From Oscillospiraceae bacterium (GTDB lineage Bacteria; Bacillota; Clostridia; Oscillospirales; JAKOTC01), in the NCBI GenBank assembly GCA_035353335.1, contig DAOPZJ010000050.1, positions 1-20,181 of the forward strand: a stretch of DNA of 20,181 bases. Direction: 5' to 3'. Below are positions 7,442 through 14,196 of the stretch, piece by piece (the stretch's first letter is position 1; each line of letters begins with the position of its first letter). The notes under the pieces are model-generated. The model saw only the letters and a list, made by a program, of their open reading frames with translations. It was not told where the DNA came from and did no database searches. The position numbers and the translations under genes are program-made.

Positions 7442-8082
7442 TTCCCCCTGATCCAACTCTCATCAGAGGGATTATCGCGGAATACTTTTAACCTTTCAAC
7501 ATCTTTAGGCGCGATATATCCGGTCTGTGCGGCAACCTGCGCGACTGTGTCAAAATCGATCAGCGAAACATTTTTCAACCCCGCCGCCGTCAGTTTTTCC
7601 AGTCCTTTTTGCATGTTATAGGTGAAGATGCTCGCGATGCCGAGTACTTGCGCGCCCTCGTCCCGAAGCGCCTGTGCGGTTTCAATCGCGCTGCCCGCGG
7701 TCGAAATCAAATCCTCAACGACGACCGCTTTTTGTCCCGGTTCAAGCCGGCCTTCGATCTTGTTATTTCTGCCGTGGGTCTTGGCCTCCCCGCGCACATA
7801 GCCCATCGGAAGTCCTAAAATGTGTCCCGCGATGGCCGCATGAGCGATTCCGGCGGTGCTGGTTCCGAACAGCGCTTGTGCCTCGGGATAGTTTTCATTG
7901 ATCATGTCGGCCAATGCCTGCTCGACCTTGACGCGGACTTCGGGCGCAGTTAAAATTAGGCGGTTGTCGCAATAGACCGGGCTTTTGATGCCGCTGGCCC
8001 AGACGAACGGCTCGTCGGGCCGGAAAAACACCGCGCCGATCGAAAGCAGTCCGCGCGCAATTTCCTCTTTGTTTATCTTCAT
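7429..8082 (-). CDS. pyrE: Orotate phosphoribosyltransferase
   Basis: Transfers ribose 5-phosphate from PRPP to orotate to give OMP. 217 residues. The PRPP-binding motif AVVVEDLISTAGSAIE is at about 119-134, and the mobile loop GEAKTHGRNNKIEG at about 98-111. The N-terminus SGIKSPVYCDNRL is typical of PyrE. The ATG at 8082 lies 6 nt after the pyrF stop. A GGAG lies about 18 nt upstream and a weaker GTGG nearer, so translation may depend on coupling to pyrF. The stop overlaps the fourth palindrome of the downstream chain. Confidence 0.95.
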   Translation of the reverse strand: MKINKEEIARGLLSIGAVFFRPDEPFVWASGIKSPVYCDNRLILTAPEVRVKVEQALADMINENYPEAQALFGTSTAGIAHAAIAGHILGLPMGYVRGEAKTHGRNNKIEGRLEPGQKAVVVEDLISTAGSAIETAQALRDEGAQVLGIASIFTYNMQKGLEKLTAAGLKNVSLIDFDTVAQVAAQTGYIAPKDVERLKVFRDNPSDESWIRGNFEN

Positions 8083-8088
8083 ATCGTT

Positions 8089-8796
8089 TTATACCACTTG
8101 CTCCAAAAAGTCGCGTTTGCAACGCCGCCACGCCGCAGCGGGATCATCCGCCTGTGTGATCGAGCGCCCGACGACGATAAAGTCCGAACCGGCAACTCTC
8201 GCGCCGGCCGGATCCATCACGCGTACCTGATCGCCCGCCGATTCCTCGGCGAAGCGGATACCCGGCGTCACAGTCAAAAAGCTGTTACCGCAAGCCGCAT
8301 GTACCACGGAGGCCTCGAGCGGAGAACAAACCACGCCGTCGAATCCCGAGTCCTTGCAATTTTTAGCGTAGCCGATGACGACTTCGGGCAAAGTGCGATC
8401 AATATAGAGTTCTTCTCGCATGCTCTGTTGGCTGGTCGAGGTCAGCATCGTCACGCCGATTAACAGCGGACGAGGTCCCGAAAAGCCCGCAAGCCCGTCG
8501 AGCGCGGCCTCCATCATCGCACGGCCTCCGCCCGCATGTAAATTTATCATATCCGCGCCGAGCTCCGAGAGAACCCGCATGGTCTTTTTGACCGTGGTCG
8601 GGATGTCATGAAGCTTCAAATCGAGGAAAATGCGGTGTCCGCGCGCTTTTAAAGCTCGTACGATGGCGGGTCCCTCGGCGTAAAACAATTCCATGCCGAT
8701 TTTGACATAAGGCCGCTCGTTGCCGAAGCGGTTTAAAAACGAGATGGTCTGCGCCGTGCTGCTGAAGTCGCATGCGATGATGATGTCTCTGTTCAT
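8089..8796 (-). CDS. pyrF: Orotidine 5'-phosphate decarboxylase
   Basis: Decarboxylates OMP to UMP, the last step of the pathway. 235 residues, a normal length. The catalytic Asp-Lys-Asp signature FLDLKLHDIPTTV is at about 57-69, and the phosphate-binding end DFIVVGRSITQADDPAAA is near the C-terminus. The ATG overlaps the pyrD stop by 4 nt (ATGA), so translation is coupled. The order D-F-E places the last three enzymes of the pathway next to each other in reaction-compatible order except for their common tail with pyrB. Confidence 0.96.
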   Translation of the reverse strand: MNRDIIIACDFSSTAQTISFLNRFGNERPYVKIGMELFYAEGPAIVRALKARGHRIFLDLKLHDIPTTVKKTMRVLSELGADMINLHAGGGRAMMEAALDGLAGFSGPRPLLIGVTMLTSTSQQSMREELYIDRTLPEVVIGYAKNCKDSGFDGVVCSPLEASVVHAACGNSFLTVTPGIRFAEESAGDQVRVMDPAGARVAGSDFIVVGRSITQADDPAAAWRRCKRDFLEQVV

Positions 8797-9707
8797 AAAT
8801 GAGCCCCTCCTGTAAGTTCTGAAAGCCGTTCGATCCGGTATTTCTCCATGACCGACGGCAGGTCTGCGATGATTTTACGGCAGATAAAGGGATCGACCAG
8901 ATTCGCGGAGCCGATCTGCACCGCGGCCGCCCCCGCGAGCATCATCTCGATCACATCTTCGGCGCTTGCGATACCGCCCATGCCCATAATCGGAATTTTT
9001 ACAGCCTTGTAAACCTGATACACCATTTGAACCGCCACCGGGAACACACCCGGCCCCGAGTAGCCGCCGGTGACATTGGCGAGAATCGGTTTTCTGCGGT
9101 TCAGGTCAATCCGCATTCCGAGCAGGGTGTTGATTAACGATACGCCGTCCGCCCCCTCGGCTTCGACCGCTTTTGCGATTTCGGTGATGTCTGTCACGTT
9201 CGGCGAGAGTTTGATAAACACCGGCTTTTTCGCCACGGCTTTGACGGCCTTAGTAACGGCTGCCGCAGATTTCGGGTCGGTGCCGAACGCAATTCCGCCG
9301 CCGTGGACGTTGGGGCAGCTGATGTTGACCTCCAATATCTCCACCTGTTCCACTGCGTCCAGCGCCTTGCAGCAGTACACATATTCGTCGATTGAAAACC
9401 CGCTGACATTGGCGATTACAGGCTTTTTATATACGCTAAAAAGTTTCGGCAGTTCTTCGGTGATCACTTTTTCGATGCCCGGATTTTGCAGTCCGACCGC
9501 GTTCAGCATGCCTGCCGGGCATTCGGCGATGCGCGGCTCGGGATTGCCGAAGCGCGGCTCTTTGGTCGTGCCCTTAAAGGCGATCGACCCGAGAATGTTC
9601 AAATCGTATAGCTGAGCGAAATCTGCGCCGAATCCGAACACCCCGCTGGCCGGGATAATCGGATTATCGAGCCGAAGCCCCGCCACGTTTACGCGCATAT
9701 CTACCAT
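8793..9707 (-). CDS. pyrD: Dihydroorotate dehydrogenase B, catalytic (FMN) subunit
   Basis: Oxidises dihydroorotate to orotate and passes electrons through PyrK to NAD. 304 residues, right for class 1B. It has N-terminal NPIIPASGVFGFG, the substrate loop NAVGLQNPG, and the catalytic cysteine in NISCPNVHGGG (Cys131), as class 1 enzymes require. The FMN phosphate site MGMGGIASAEDVIEM follows. Start chosen at ATG 9707 with AGAGG about 8 nt upstream; it overlaps the pyrK end by 7 nt. A longer in-frame ATG at 9791 would encode about 28 residues in the shadow of pyrK. The adjacent pyrK confirms class 1B and an NAD-dependent, cytosolic enzyme. Confidence 0.95.
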   Translation of the reverse strand: MVDMRVNVAGLRLDNPIIPASGVFGFGADFAQLYDLNILGSIAFKGTTKEPRFGNPEPRIAECPAGMLNAVGLQNPGIEKVITEELPKLFSVYKKPVIANVSGFSIDEYVYCCKALDAVEQVEILEVNISCPNVHGGGIAFGTDPKSAAAVTKAVKAVAKKPVFIKLSPNVTDITEIAKAVEAEGADGVSLINTLLGMRIDLNRRKPILANVTGGYSGPGVFPVAVQMVYQVYKAVKIPIMGMGGIASAEDVIEMMLAGAAAVQIGSANLVDPFICRKIIADLPSVMEKYRIERLSELTGGAHL

Positions 9708-10435
9708 ATTAAGTCCTCTTTCAACAGCACCGGCCCATCCTTGCAGATGCGTTTTGAGCCGCTCCTGGTCTGACAGCTGCACCCCATGCACGCGCCGAAC
9801 CCGCAGGCCATGCGCGCTTCAAAACTCAGCTGCCCGTCGGTCGGGCAGACGGCGAAAACCGCTTTCAACATCAGCTCGGGTCCGCATGCGCAGTAATCGG
9901 TGTAACCCGAAAGTTCACGGATCGCATCGGTGACAAAGCCCTTCATCCCAAGTGTGCCGTCAACCGTGGTGATATGCACCGACACGCCCAGCGCCTCGAA
10001 CTCTTGGATTAACATCGCATCTACGGCGCTGTTAAATCCCAACACCGCTGTCGGTTTTTTACCCTGCGCAATCAACGCTTTTACTAATCCGTAGAGAGGA
10101 GGAGTTCCGACGCCCCCACCGATGAGCAGCGGTTTTTGCCCGCAGCGGTTCGTGTCGAACCCGTTTCCGAGCGGCATTAACGCCGAAATTTCGTCTCCCG
10201 ACGCCATCTTACTCAGCGTTTCGGTGCCTTTTCCGATCACTTTATAAATGATGTCGACGCTCTCGCTGTCCCAATCGCAGATCGAGATCGGCCTGCGTAA
10301 GTATAACCCGTTTATTTTAAGGTTCAAAAACTGCCCCGGCGCGGTAAAGCTGTGTTCGGGACAAATCAACTTCATCCGGAAGACGTCACGCGCGATCGGG
10401 AAATTCCCCGCGACCACACAGATCCGGTCTTTCAT
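9701..10435 (-). CDS. pyrK: Dihydroorotate dehydrogenase B, electron-transfer subunit
   Basis: FAD and [2Fe-2S] protein that carries electrons from PyrD to NAD. 244 residues. The FAD-binding motif RRPISICDWD is at 48-57 and the nucleotide-binding glycine segment LLIGGGVGTPPLYGL at about 103-117. The cluster ligands are complete: Cys211, Cys216, Cys219 and Cys231, a C-x4-C-x2-C-x11-C pattern typical of PyrK; Cys221 is an extra cysteine. The ATG overlaps the pyrC stop by 4 nt, and its 3' end overlaps the pyrD start, so pyrC-K-D is translationally coupled. Confidence 0.95.
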   Translation of the reverse strand: MKDRICVVAGNFPIARDVFRMKLICPEHSFTAPGQFLNLKINGLYLRRPISICDWDSESVDIIYKVIGKGTETLSKMASGDEISALMPLGNGFDTNRCGQKPLLIGGGVGTPPLYGLVKALIAQGKKPTAVLGFNSAVDAMLIQEFEALGVSVHITTVDGTLGMKGFVTDAIRELSGYTDYCACGPELMLKAVFAVCPTDGQLSFEARMACGFGACMGCSCQTRSGSKRICKDGPVLLKEDLIW

Positions 10436-11736
10436 CCGAAATCACGCTCCTTCCAGACGATCTCACCGCCGACTGCTGTCATGCGGATTTTTCCGTATAC
10501 ATCGCGGCCTTCAAACGGCGTGCTCTTGCCCATGCTTGCAAAATCGGCAGGGTTGATGGTGTATCTGCATTCCGGGTCGAACACGGTCAAATCCGCCGGC
10601 GCACCAATTTCTAAATTCGACCCAAGCCCGAATAGTTTCAAAGCGTTGTCGTGCAGAATCTCCATTAGTTTTTCGAAGGTCAGTATTTTTGTCTTGACGA
10701 ATTCGGTGTAGAGCAACGGCAGCGCAGTCTCGAGCCCGACGATACCCATCAAGCTGCCCCGCAGGCCCTGCGCTTTTTCGTGCGCAGCATGAGGTGCATG
10801 GTCGGTGGCGATCACATCGATCGTACCGTCCAAAATTCCTTCGACAAGCGCTTCGCGGTCAGCTTTATCCCGAAGCGGCGGATTCATTTTAAATCTGCCG
10901 TCGTCTTTCAAATCATCCTGACATAGCAGCAGATAGTGCGGCGCGGTCTCACAGGTAACCGAAAGTCCCTCTCTTTTGGCCTTGCGGATTAATGCGACAC
11001 TTTCTTTGCACGAGACATGACAGACATGATAACGCGCGCCGATTTCGCGCACCAGCGCCAGATCGCGCTCAATCGGCCTCCACTCGCTCTCGGAGCTGAT
11101 GCCCGCAATCCCGTGCTTTTTGGCAAAAGCGCCGTCGTGGATGACGCCGTTTTTCACAAGAGCGTTGTCCTCACAGTGGGCGCAGACCAATGCGTCGATG
11201 CGCCTTGCCTCACATAAAACCTGCCGCATCATCTCTTCGCTCTGCACGCCCTTTCCGTCATCGGAGAAAGCGAACACCCACGGCTGCATCCCCTTCATCT
11301 GCGACATCACCCGCCCTGCCTCTCCGAGTGTAAGCGTGCCGTAGGGCAGAACGTGGATTTTGGCGTCGCGTCGAATCGGTGCGAGCACCTCGGCTAAGTG
11401 CGAGACGGTGTCGGGGCACGGCGAGAGGTTCGGCATCGCACAGACGGTCGTATAACCGCCCCTTGCGGCTGCAGCCGTACCGGTCTTCATGGTCTCTTTA
11501 TACAAAAATCCCGGCTCTCTCAGATGCACATGCACATCTGTGAGACCGGGCAATATAAACGCTGATGCGATAGTCGCCGAGGCGAAAGTCGCTGACGCGA
11601 CCGAAAAAACGGTTTTCCCATCGGTCGAAAGAGGCTGCGGGGAAAGGGCGGAAATGCAGCTTTCGGAAACTGCAAGATTCATTGGTTTCAACGAACCGCC
11701 GGAGTAAATTCTGCCGCCGGTAAGGATAAACTCCAT
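10432..11736 (-). CDS. pyrC: Dihydroorotase (class I)
   Basis: Zinc enzyme that cyclises carbamoyl aspartate to dihydroorotate. 434 residues, as expected for the long class I form. The metal-binding DVHVHLREPG has its histidines at 69 and 71. Later motifs ALVCAHCED, HVCHVSCKES and IDVIATDHAPH give the remaining histidines and the catalytic aspartate. Start chosen at ATG 11736, about 6-7 nt after AAAGGACGG; an in-frame ATG at 11754 lies upstream of that ribosome site. First gene of the operon, about 190 nt after the promoter, with a strongly structured leader. Odd feature: residues 46-60 are three copies of an A-S-A-based pentapeptide just before the PGLTDVHVH strand. Confidence 0.95.
   Translation of the reverse strand: MEFILTGGRIYSGGSLKPMNLAVSESCISALSPQPLSTDGKTVFSVASATFASATIASAFILPGLTDVHVHLREPGFLYKETMKTGTAAAARGGYTTVCAMPNLSPCPDTVSHLAEVLAPIRRDAKIHVLPYGTLTLGEAGRVMSQMKGMQPWVFAFSDDGKGVQSEEMMRQVLCEARRIDALVCAHCEDNALVKNGVIHDGAFAKKHGIAGISSESEWRPIERDLALVREIGARYHVCHVSCKESVALIRKAKREGLSVTCETAPHYLLLCQDDLKDDGRFKMNPPLRDKADREALVEGILDGTIDVIATDHAPHAAHEKAQGLRGSLMGIVGLETALPLLYTEFVKTKILTFEKLMEILHDNALKLFGLGSNLEIGAPADLTVFDPECRYTINPADFASMGKSTPFEGRDVYGKIRMTAVGGEIVWKERDFG
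11557..11601 (-). repeat. three 15-bp units inside pyrC
   Basis: Codons 46-60 read VASAT-FASAT-IASAF, three imperfect 15-bp units, in the loop that precedes the metal-binding HxH strand. Dihydroorotases usually have a short linker there. The repetition suggests recent slippage expansion without loss of frame. Confidence 0.6.
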
Positions 11737-11804
11737 CTTTACCCGTCCTTTCACATCAAAGTTAACATGAATTTTAACTTTTACTTATGAAAATATCATA
11801 ACAT

Positions 11805-11924
11805 GTAAAAAATCTCGCCCGTGCGGACAAGATTCTGTGTGAAGACACCGCGCGCAAGTTCGCACGCAGAGGTCGGCAGTATGACATCTTGTCGGCATCT
11901 CTGTACCGCACTTAAAGATTTTAC
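11805..11924 (-). ncRNA. structured pyr operon leader, possible novel riboswitch or attenuator
   Basis: Lies in the transcribed leader between the pyr promoter and pyrC. Complementary arms: GTAAAATCT (11916-11924) with AGATTTTTTAC (11805-11815, two bulged T); GTGCGG (11906-11911) with CCGCAC (11821-11826); ACAAGAT (11886-11892) with ATCTTGT (11827-11833); CAGAG (11899-11903) with CTCTG (11867-11871); GCGTGC with GCGCGC around a 6-nt loop (11850-11867); and GTGT-CTTC-ACAC (11837-11848). The third and fourth pairings are pseudoknotted or mutually exclusive. The six-T run at the 3' boundary is captured by the outermost stem. TGCCGAC occurs twice. No PyrR-box consensus was recognised. Function is inferred from position only. 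Confidence 0.6.
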
Positions 11925-11931
11925 GGATTTG

Positions 11932-11961
11932 ATTCTACCATATGATTCACCTACCTGTCAA
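11932..11961 (-). promoter_or_regulatory. promoter of the pyrimidine operon
   Basis: Minus-strand TTGACA (11956-11961, perfect) and TAGAAT (11932-11937, five of six) with an 18-bp spacer and TGG just before the -10. Predicted start near 11925, about 190 nt upstream of pyrC. No second promoter was seen inside the operon. Confidence 0.8.
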
Positions 11962-12010
11962 GCAGTCCTAAAATAAATTTTTTGGGTTAAAATGTCCTAT
12001 TTAAGAAAGC

Positions 12011-12038
12011 ACGCCGATTTTCGGATGCACATATACTG
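12011..12038 (+). promoter_or_regulatory. possible sigma-K-type sporulation promoter
   Basis: AC (12011-12012), 17 bp, then CATATACTG (12030-12038), which matches the sigma-K pattern AC-N17-CATAnnnTA in all fixed positions but the last. It would start transcripts just before the AGAGGAGGTG ribosome site, which is close but possible. Mother-cell expression would suit a spore-surface protein. The motif is short, so chance is not excluded. Confidence 0.35.
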
Positions 12039-12059
12039 ATTGCGAGAGGAGGTGTTATT

Positions 12060-12983
12060 ATATCAAACTCAAATTATTATTTCGACCTTGATTGCCGATT
12101 AATCGATTCCCAATGCGGAATGAAAATATTGCAATGTTATTCTTGCGAAGAAAATCATAGTCCTTGTATATGCCCTCCGGGGCCACCGGGGCCTCCCGGA
12201 TGTCCGGGACGTCCGGGACCTCCGGGGCCACCGGGACTTAGGGGACCTGCAGGAGAAACCGGACCAAGCGGAGCTGCCGGAGCAGTAGGCGCAACGGGAG
12301 CGACCGGAGCGACAGGACCGAGCGGAGCTGCCGGAGCTGTAGGCGCAACGGGAGCGACCGGAGCGACAGGACCGAGCGGAGCTTCCGGAGCGACTGGTGC
12401 TACAGGGCCCAGCGGAGCTTCCGGAGCGACTGGTGTTACAGGGCCCAGCGGAGCTTCCGGAGCAACCGGTGCTACAGGTGCTACAGGGCCTACCGGACCT
12501 CAAGGTGAACCCGGCGGAGTGGGCTGTTCTTGTATCGCTCAAATGAATAACATCATCGAGCAAATTATTACGAATTTCTCCGGTTCGAATATTACCGTAA
12601 ACCTGGACAGCGGCGGTTCTGTCAGCGGTAGACCGTTCAGCATCACCAACAATACAATTTTTAATTTGATAAATCCATCGGATGCGATATCAGACCGAAT
12701 CAGCATTTGCAGAATCGCTTTTATCACACTGCCCGCAGGCAATACGTTCACCGGATTTACCTTCCTGGATCCGCCGGATCCATTGCCGGAGGGTTGTGAA
12801 GCCCAGTGTGAAGCCGGGGTCAGAGCCACGCTGCAGGCTTTCGTCGGAACCACAACCAAAGTGACCGTTCGCGCGGGCGGCGGCTCAACCGGAAACAACA
12901 ATGTCACAACAACGGCGTTCGGTATTGCCATCATCGGCAACAACACAGCTGTATCGACTTGCAGTGTTGAAGATATCACCTAA
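12060..12983 (+). CDS. Collagen-like BclA-type spore-surface protein
   Basis: 307 residues. A short Cys-rich N-terminus (about 38 residues, including CYSCEENHSPCIC) leads into about 38 unbroken G-x-y triplets rich in GPP, GAT and GPS. After GCSC a roughly 150-residue C-terminal domain has no long hydrophobic helix, as in the trimerising heads of BclA proteins. Such proteins form the hair-like layer of Bacillus and Clostridioides spores, and their threonines carry glycans. Start: the strong site AGAGGAGGTG (12045-12054) points to ATA at 12060, seven nt after GGAGG, giving (M)SNSNYYFDLDCRLIDSQCG. The first canonical in-frame start, ATG 12120, has no good ribosome site; from there the protein has 287 residues. 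The start is therefore non-standard or mutated. The next gene is a glycosyltransferase. Confidence 0.75.
   Translation: MSNSNYYFDLDCRLIDSQCGMKILQCYSCEENHSPCICPPGPPGPPGCPGRPGPPGPPGLRGPAGETGPSGAAGAVGATGATGATGPSGAAGAVGATGATGATGPSGASGATGATGPSGASGATGVTGPSGASGATGATGATGPTGPQGEPGGVGCSCIAQMNNIIEQIITNFSGSNITVNLDSGGSVSGRPFSITNNTIFNLINPSDAISDRISICRIAFITLPAGNTFTGFTFLDPPDPLPEGCEAQCEAGVRATLQAFVGTTTKVTVRAGGGSTGNNNVTTTAFGIAIIGNNTAVSTCSVEDIT
12261..12476 (+). repeat. tandem repeats in the collagen region
   Basis: Two 54-bp units (12261-12314, 12315-12368), each encoding GPSGAAGAVGATGATGAT, are nearly identical. They are followed by three 36-bp units (12369-12404, 12405-12440, 12441-12476) encoding GPSGASGATGAT or its GVT variant. 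All unit lengths are multiples of nine, so slippage preserves the triple-helix register and changes only filament length. Confidence 0.9.
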
Positions 12984-12990
12984 AAACCGG

Positions 12991-13024
12991 ATTGGCGGGA
13001 ACTATTCCGAAACGTCCCGCCAAT
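12991..13024 (+). terminator. perfect 10-bp hairpin after the collagen gene
   Basis: ATTGGCGGGA (12991-13000) and TCCCGCCAAT (13015-13024) pair perfectly around a 14-nt loop, beginning 7 nt after the stop. The downstream T tract is poor, so partial termination or mRNA protection with read-through into the glycosyltransferase gene is more likely than a full stop. Confidence 0.55.
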
Positions 13025-13052
13025 TCTACATAACATATCAGTGAGGGTCATT

Positions 13053-14186
13053 ATGCCGAATATGAGATTTCATTTATTGGGGCTTGCCCATCTGGAGACG
13101 AACAGGAAAAATTCAACCTGCGCCTACACACAAAAAATCATCAAGTTAGCCCGGATGATAAAGGCCTTCGGCCATACGGTATTTTTTTACGGTGTGGAAG
13201 GTTCCGAAGTGACCTGTGACGAGTTTATACAAGTATCAACGCAGGAGGATCTCCGCAATACTTATGGTGATTATGACAGGACAACAATTTTATATAAACA
13301 GGACCCGAACGACGCCGCCCACACTGTTTTTAATCGGAATGCCGCAGAAGCGATCACTGCACGAAAAAAAGAACGGGATATCTTGTTGTGTCCGATGGGC
13401 ATTTATCAAAAACCGATTGCAGACGCCGTTAAGTTGCCCACAGTCGAACCCGGGATCGGTTACACAGGCGTGTTTTCGTCACTGCGCGTGTTTGAATCTT
13501 ATGCTTGGATGCATTATATCTACGGATTGCAAAAGACAGAGGACGGCAAATGGTATGATGCGGTCATCCCGAATTATTTCGACCCGAAAGACTTTCCTTT
13601 TCAGCCGAAAAAACAGGATTACCTGCTTTATTTCGGAAGAATCATCAACCGAAAAGGCGTTCAGGCGGTCTCGGATATTGCAAAGGCCACCGGAAACCGG
13701 TTATATATTGTCGGTCAGGGCTCGCTCGAGAATCCCGCCGAGGGGATTCATTTATCCGACGAGAAGCACATCGTCTACCATCCGGCTGTCGGCCCGGAGC
13801 AAAGAACCGAATTACTTGGAAACGCCAAGGCGGTTTTAATGCCGACCTATTACCTCGAGCCGTTCGGGGGAGTCAACGTCGAAGCCCAGCTTTGCGGGAC
13901 TCCTGTGATCACCAGCGATTGGGGGGCCTTCCCCGAGACCGTTCTGCACGGTGTAACGGGATATCGCTGCCGGACTTTTGAGGAGTTTTGTTGGGCTGTG
14001 AATAACATCTGGCACATCAAGCCAAAGGACTGCCATGAATGGGCAGTCAAAAACTACTCGATGGAGCGCGTCGGAAAAATGTATGAGGAATATTTTCAAA
14101 GGGTTTACCGCCTGTTTGAAAAAGGATGGTACCAACCCAATGGGCAGCGAACCGAATTAAGCTGGCTGGAGCGTTACTACCCCTAA
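13053..14186 (+). CDS. GT-B glycosyltransferase (GT4-like)
   Basis: 377-residue cytoplasmic glycosyltransferase. The C-terminal nucleotide-sugar domain starts YLLYFGRIINRKGV and contains the E-x7-E motif EPFGGVNVE (Glu269 and Glu277), followed by CGTPVITSDWGAFPETV and HGVTGYR, all classic for retaining GT4 enzymes. Start chosen at ATG 13053, with GAGGG about 6 nt upstream; an in-frame GTG at 13041 lies before that site. It sits 69 bp after the collagen gene on the same strand. Glycosylation of the collagen threonines or serines is the natural inference, in the manner of the C. difficile bclA3-sgtA pair, but the sugar and acceptor are not shown by the sequence. It ends 10 bp from the convergent beta-propeller gene. 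Confidence 0.85.
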   Translation: MPNMRFHLLGLAHLETNRKNSTCAYTQKIIKLARMIKAFGHTVFFYGVEGSEVTCDEFIQVSTQEDLRNTYGDYDRTTILYKQDPNDAAHTVFNRNAAEAITARKKERDILLCPMGIYQKPIADAVKLPTVEPGIGYTGVFSSLRVFESYAWMHYIYGLQKTEDGKWYDAVIPNYFDPKDFPFQPKKQDYLLYFGRIINRKGVQAVSDIAKATGNRLYIVGQGSLENPAEGIHLSDEKHIVYHPAVGPEQRTELLGNAKAVLMPTYYLEPFGGVNVEAQLCGTPVITSDWGAFPETVLHGVTGYRCRTFEEFCWAVNNIWHIKPKDCHEWAVKNYSMERVGKMYEEYFQRVYRLFEKGWYQPNGQRTELSWLERYYP

Positions 14187-14196
14187 AAAATTGAGA

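Noticed and set aside
9070..9615. 181-residue plus-strand ORF opposite pyrD
   Set aside because: It is a shadow of pyrD in the complementary frame.
11805..11924. PyrR-type attenuator in the pyr leader
   Set aside because: No PyrR-binding consensus was recognised, and the T run follows 7 nt of unpaired sequence after the inner stem rather than the stem itself, so a standard PyrR attenuator is not supported.
12261..12476. CRISPR-like array
   Set aside because: The repeats are contiguous, without spacers, and encode collagen triplets in frame.
12099..12563. Long Ser/Gly/Arg-rich minus-strand ORF opposite the collagen gene
   Set aside because: It is the shadow of the GC-rich G-x-y repeats; it has no ribosome site and no family resemblance.
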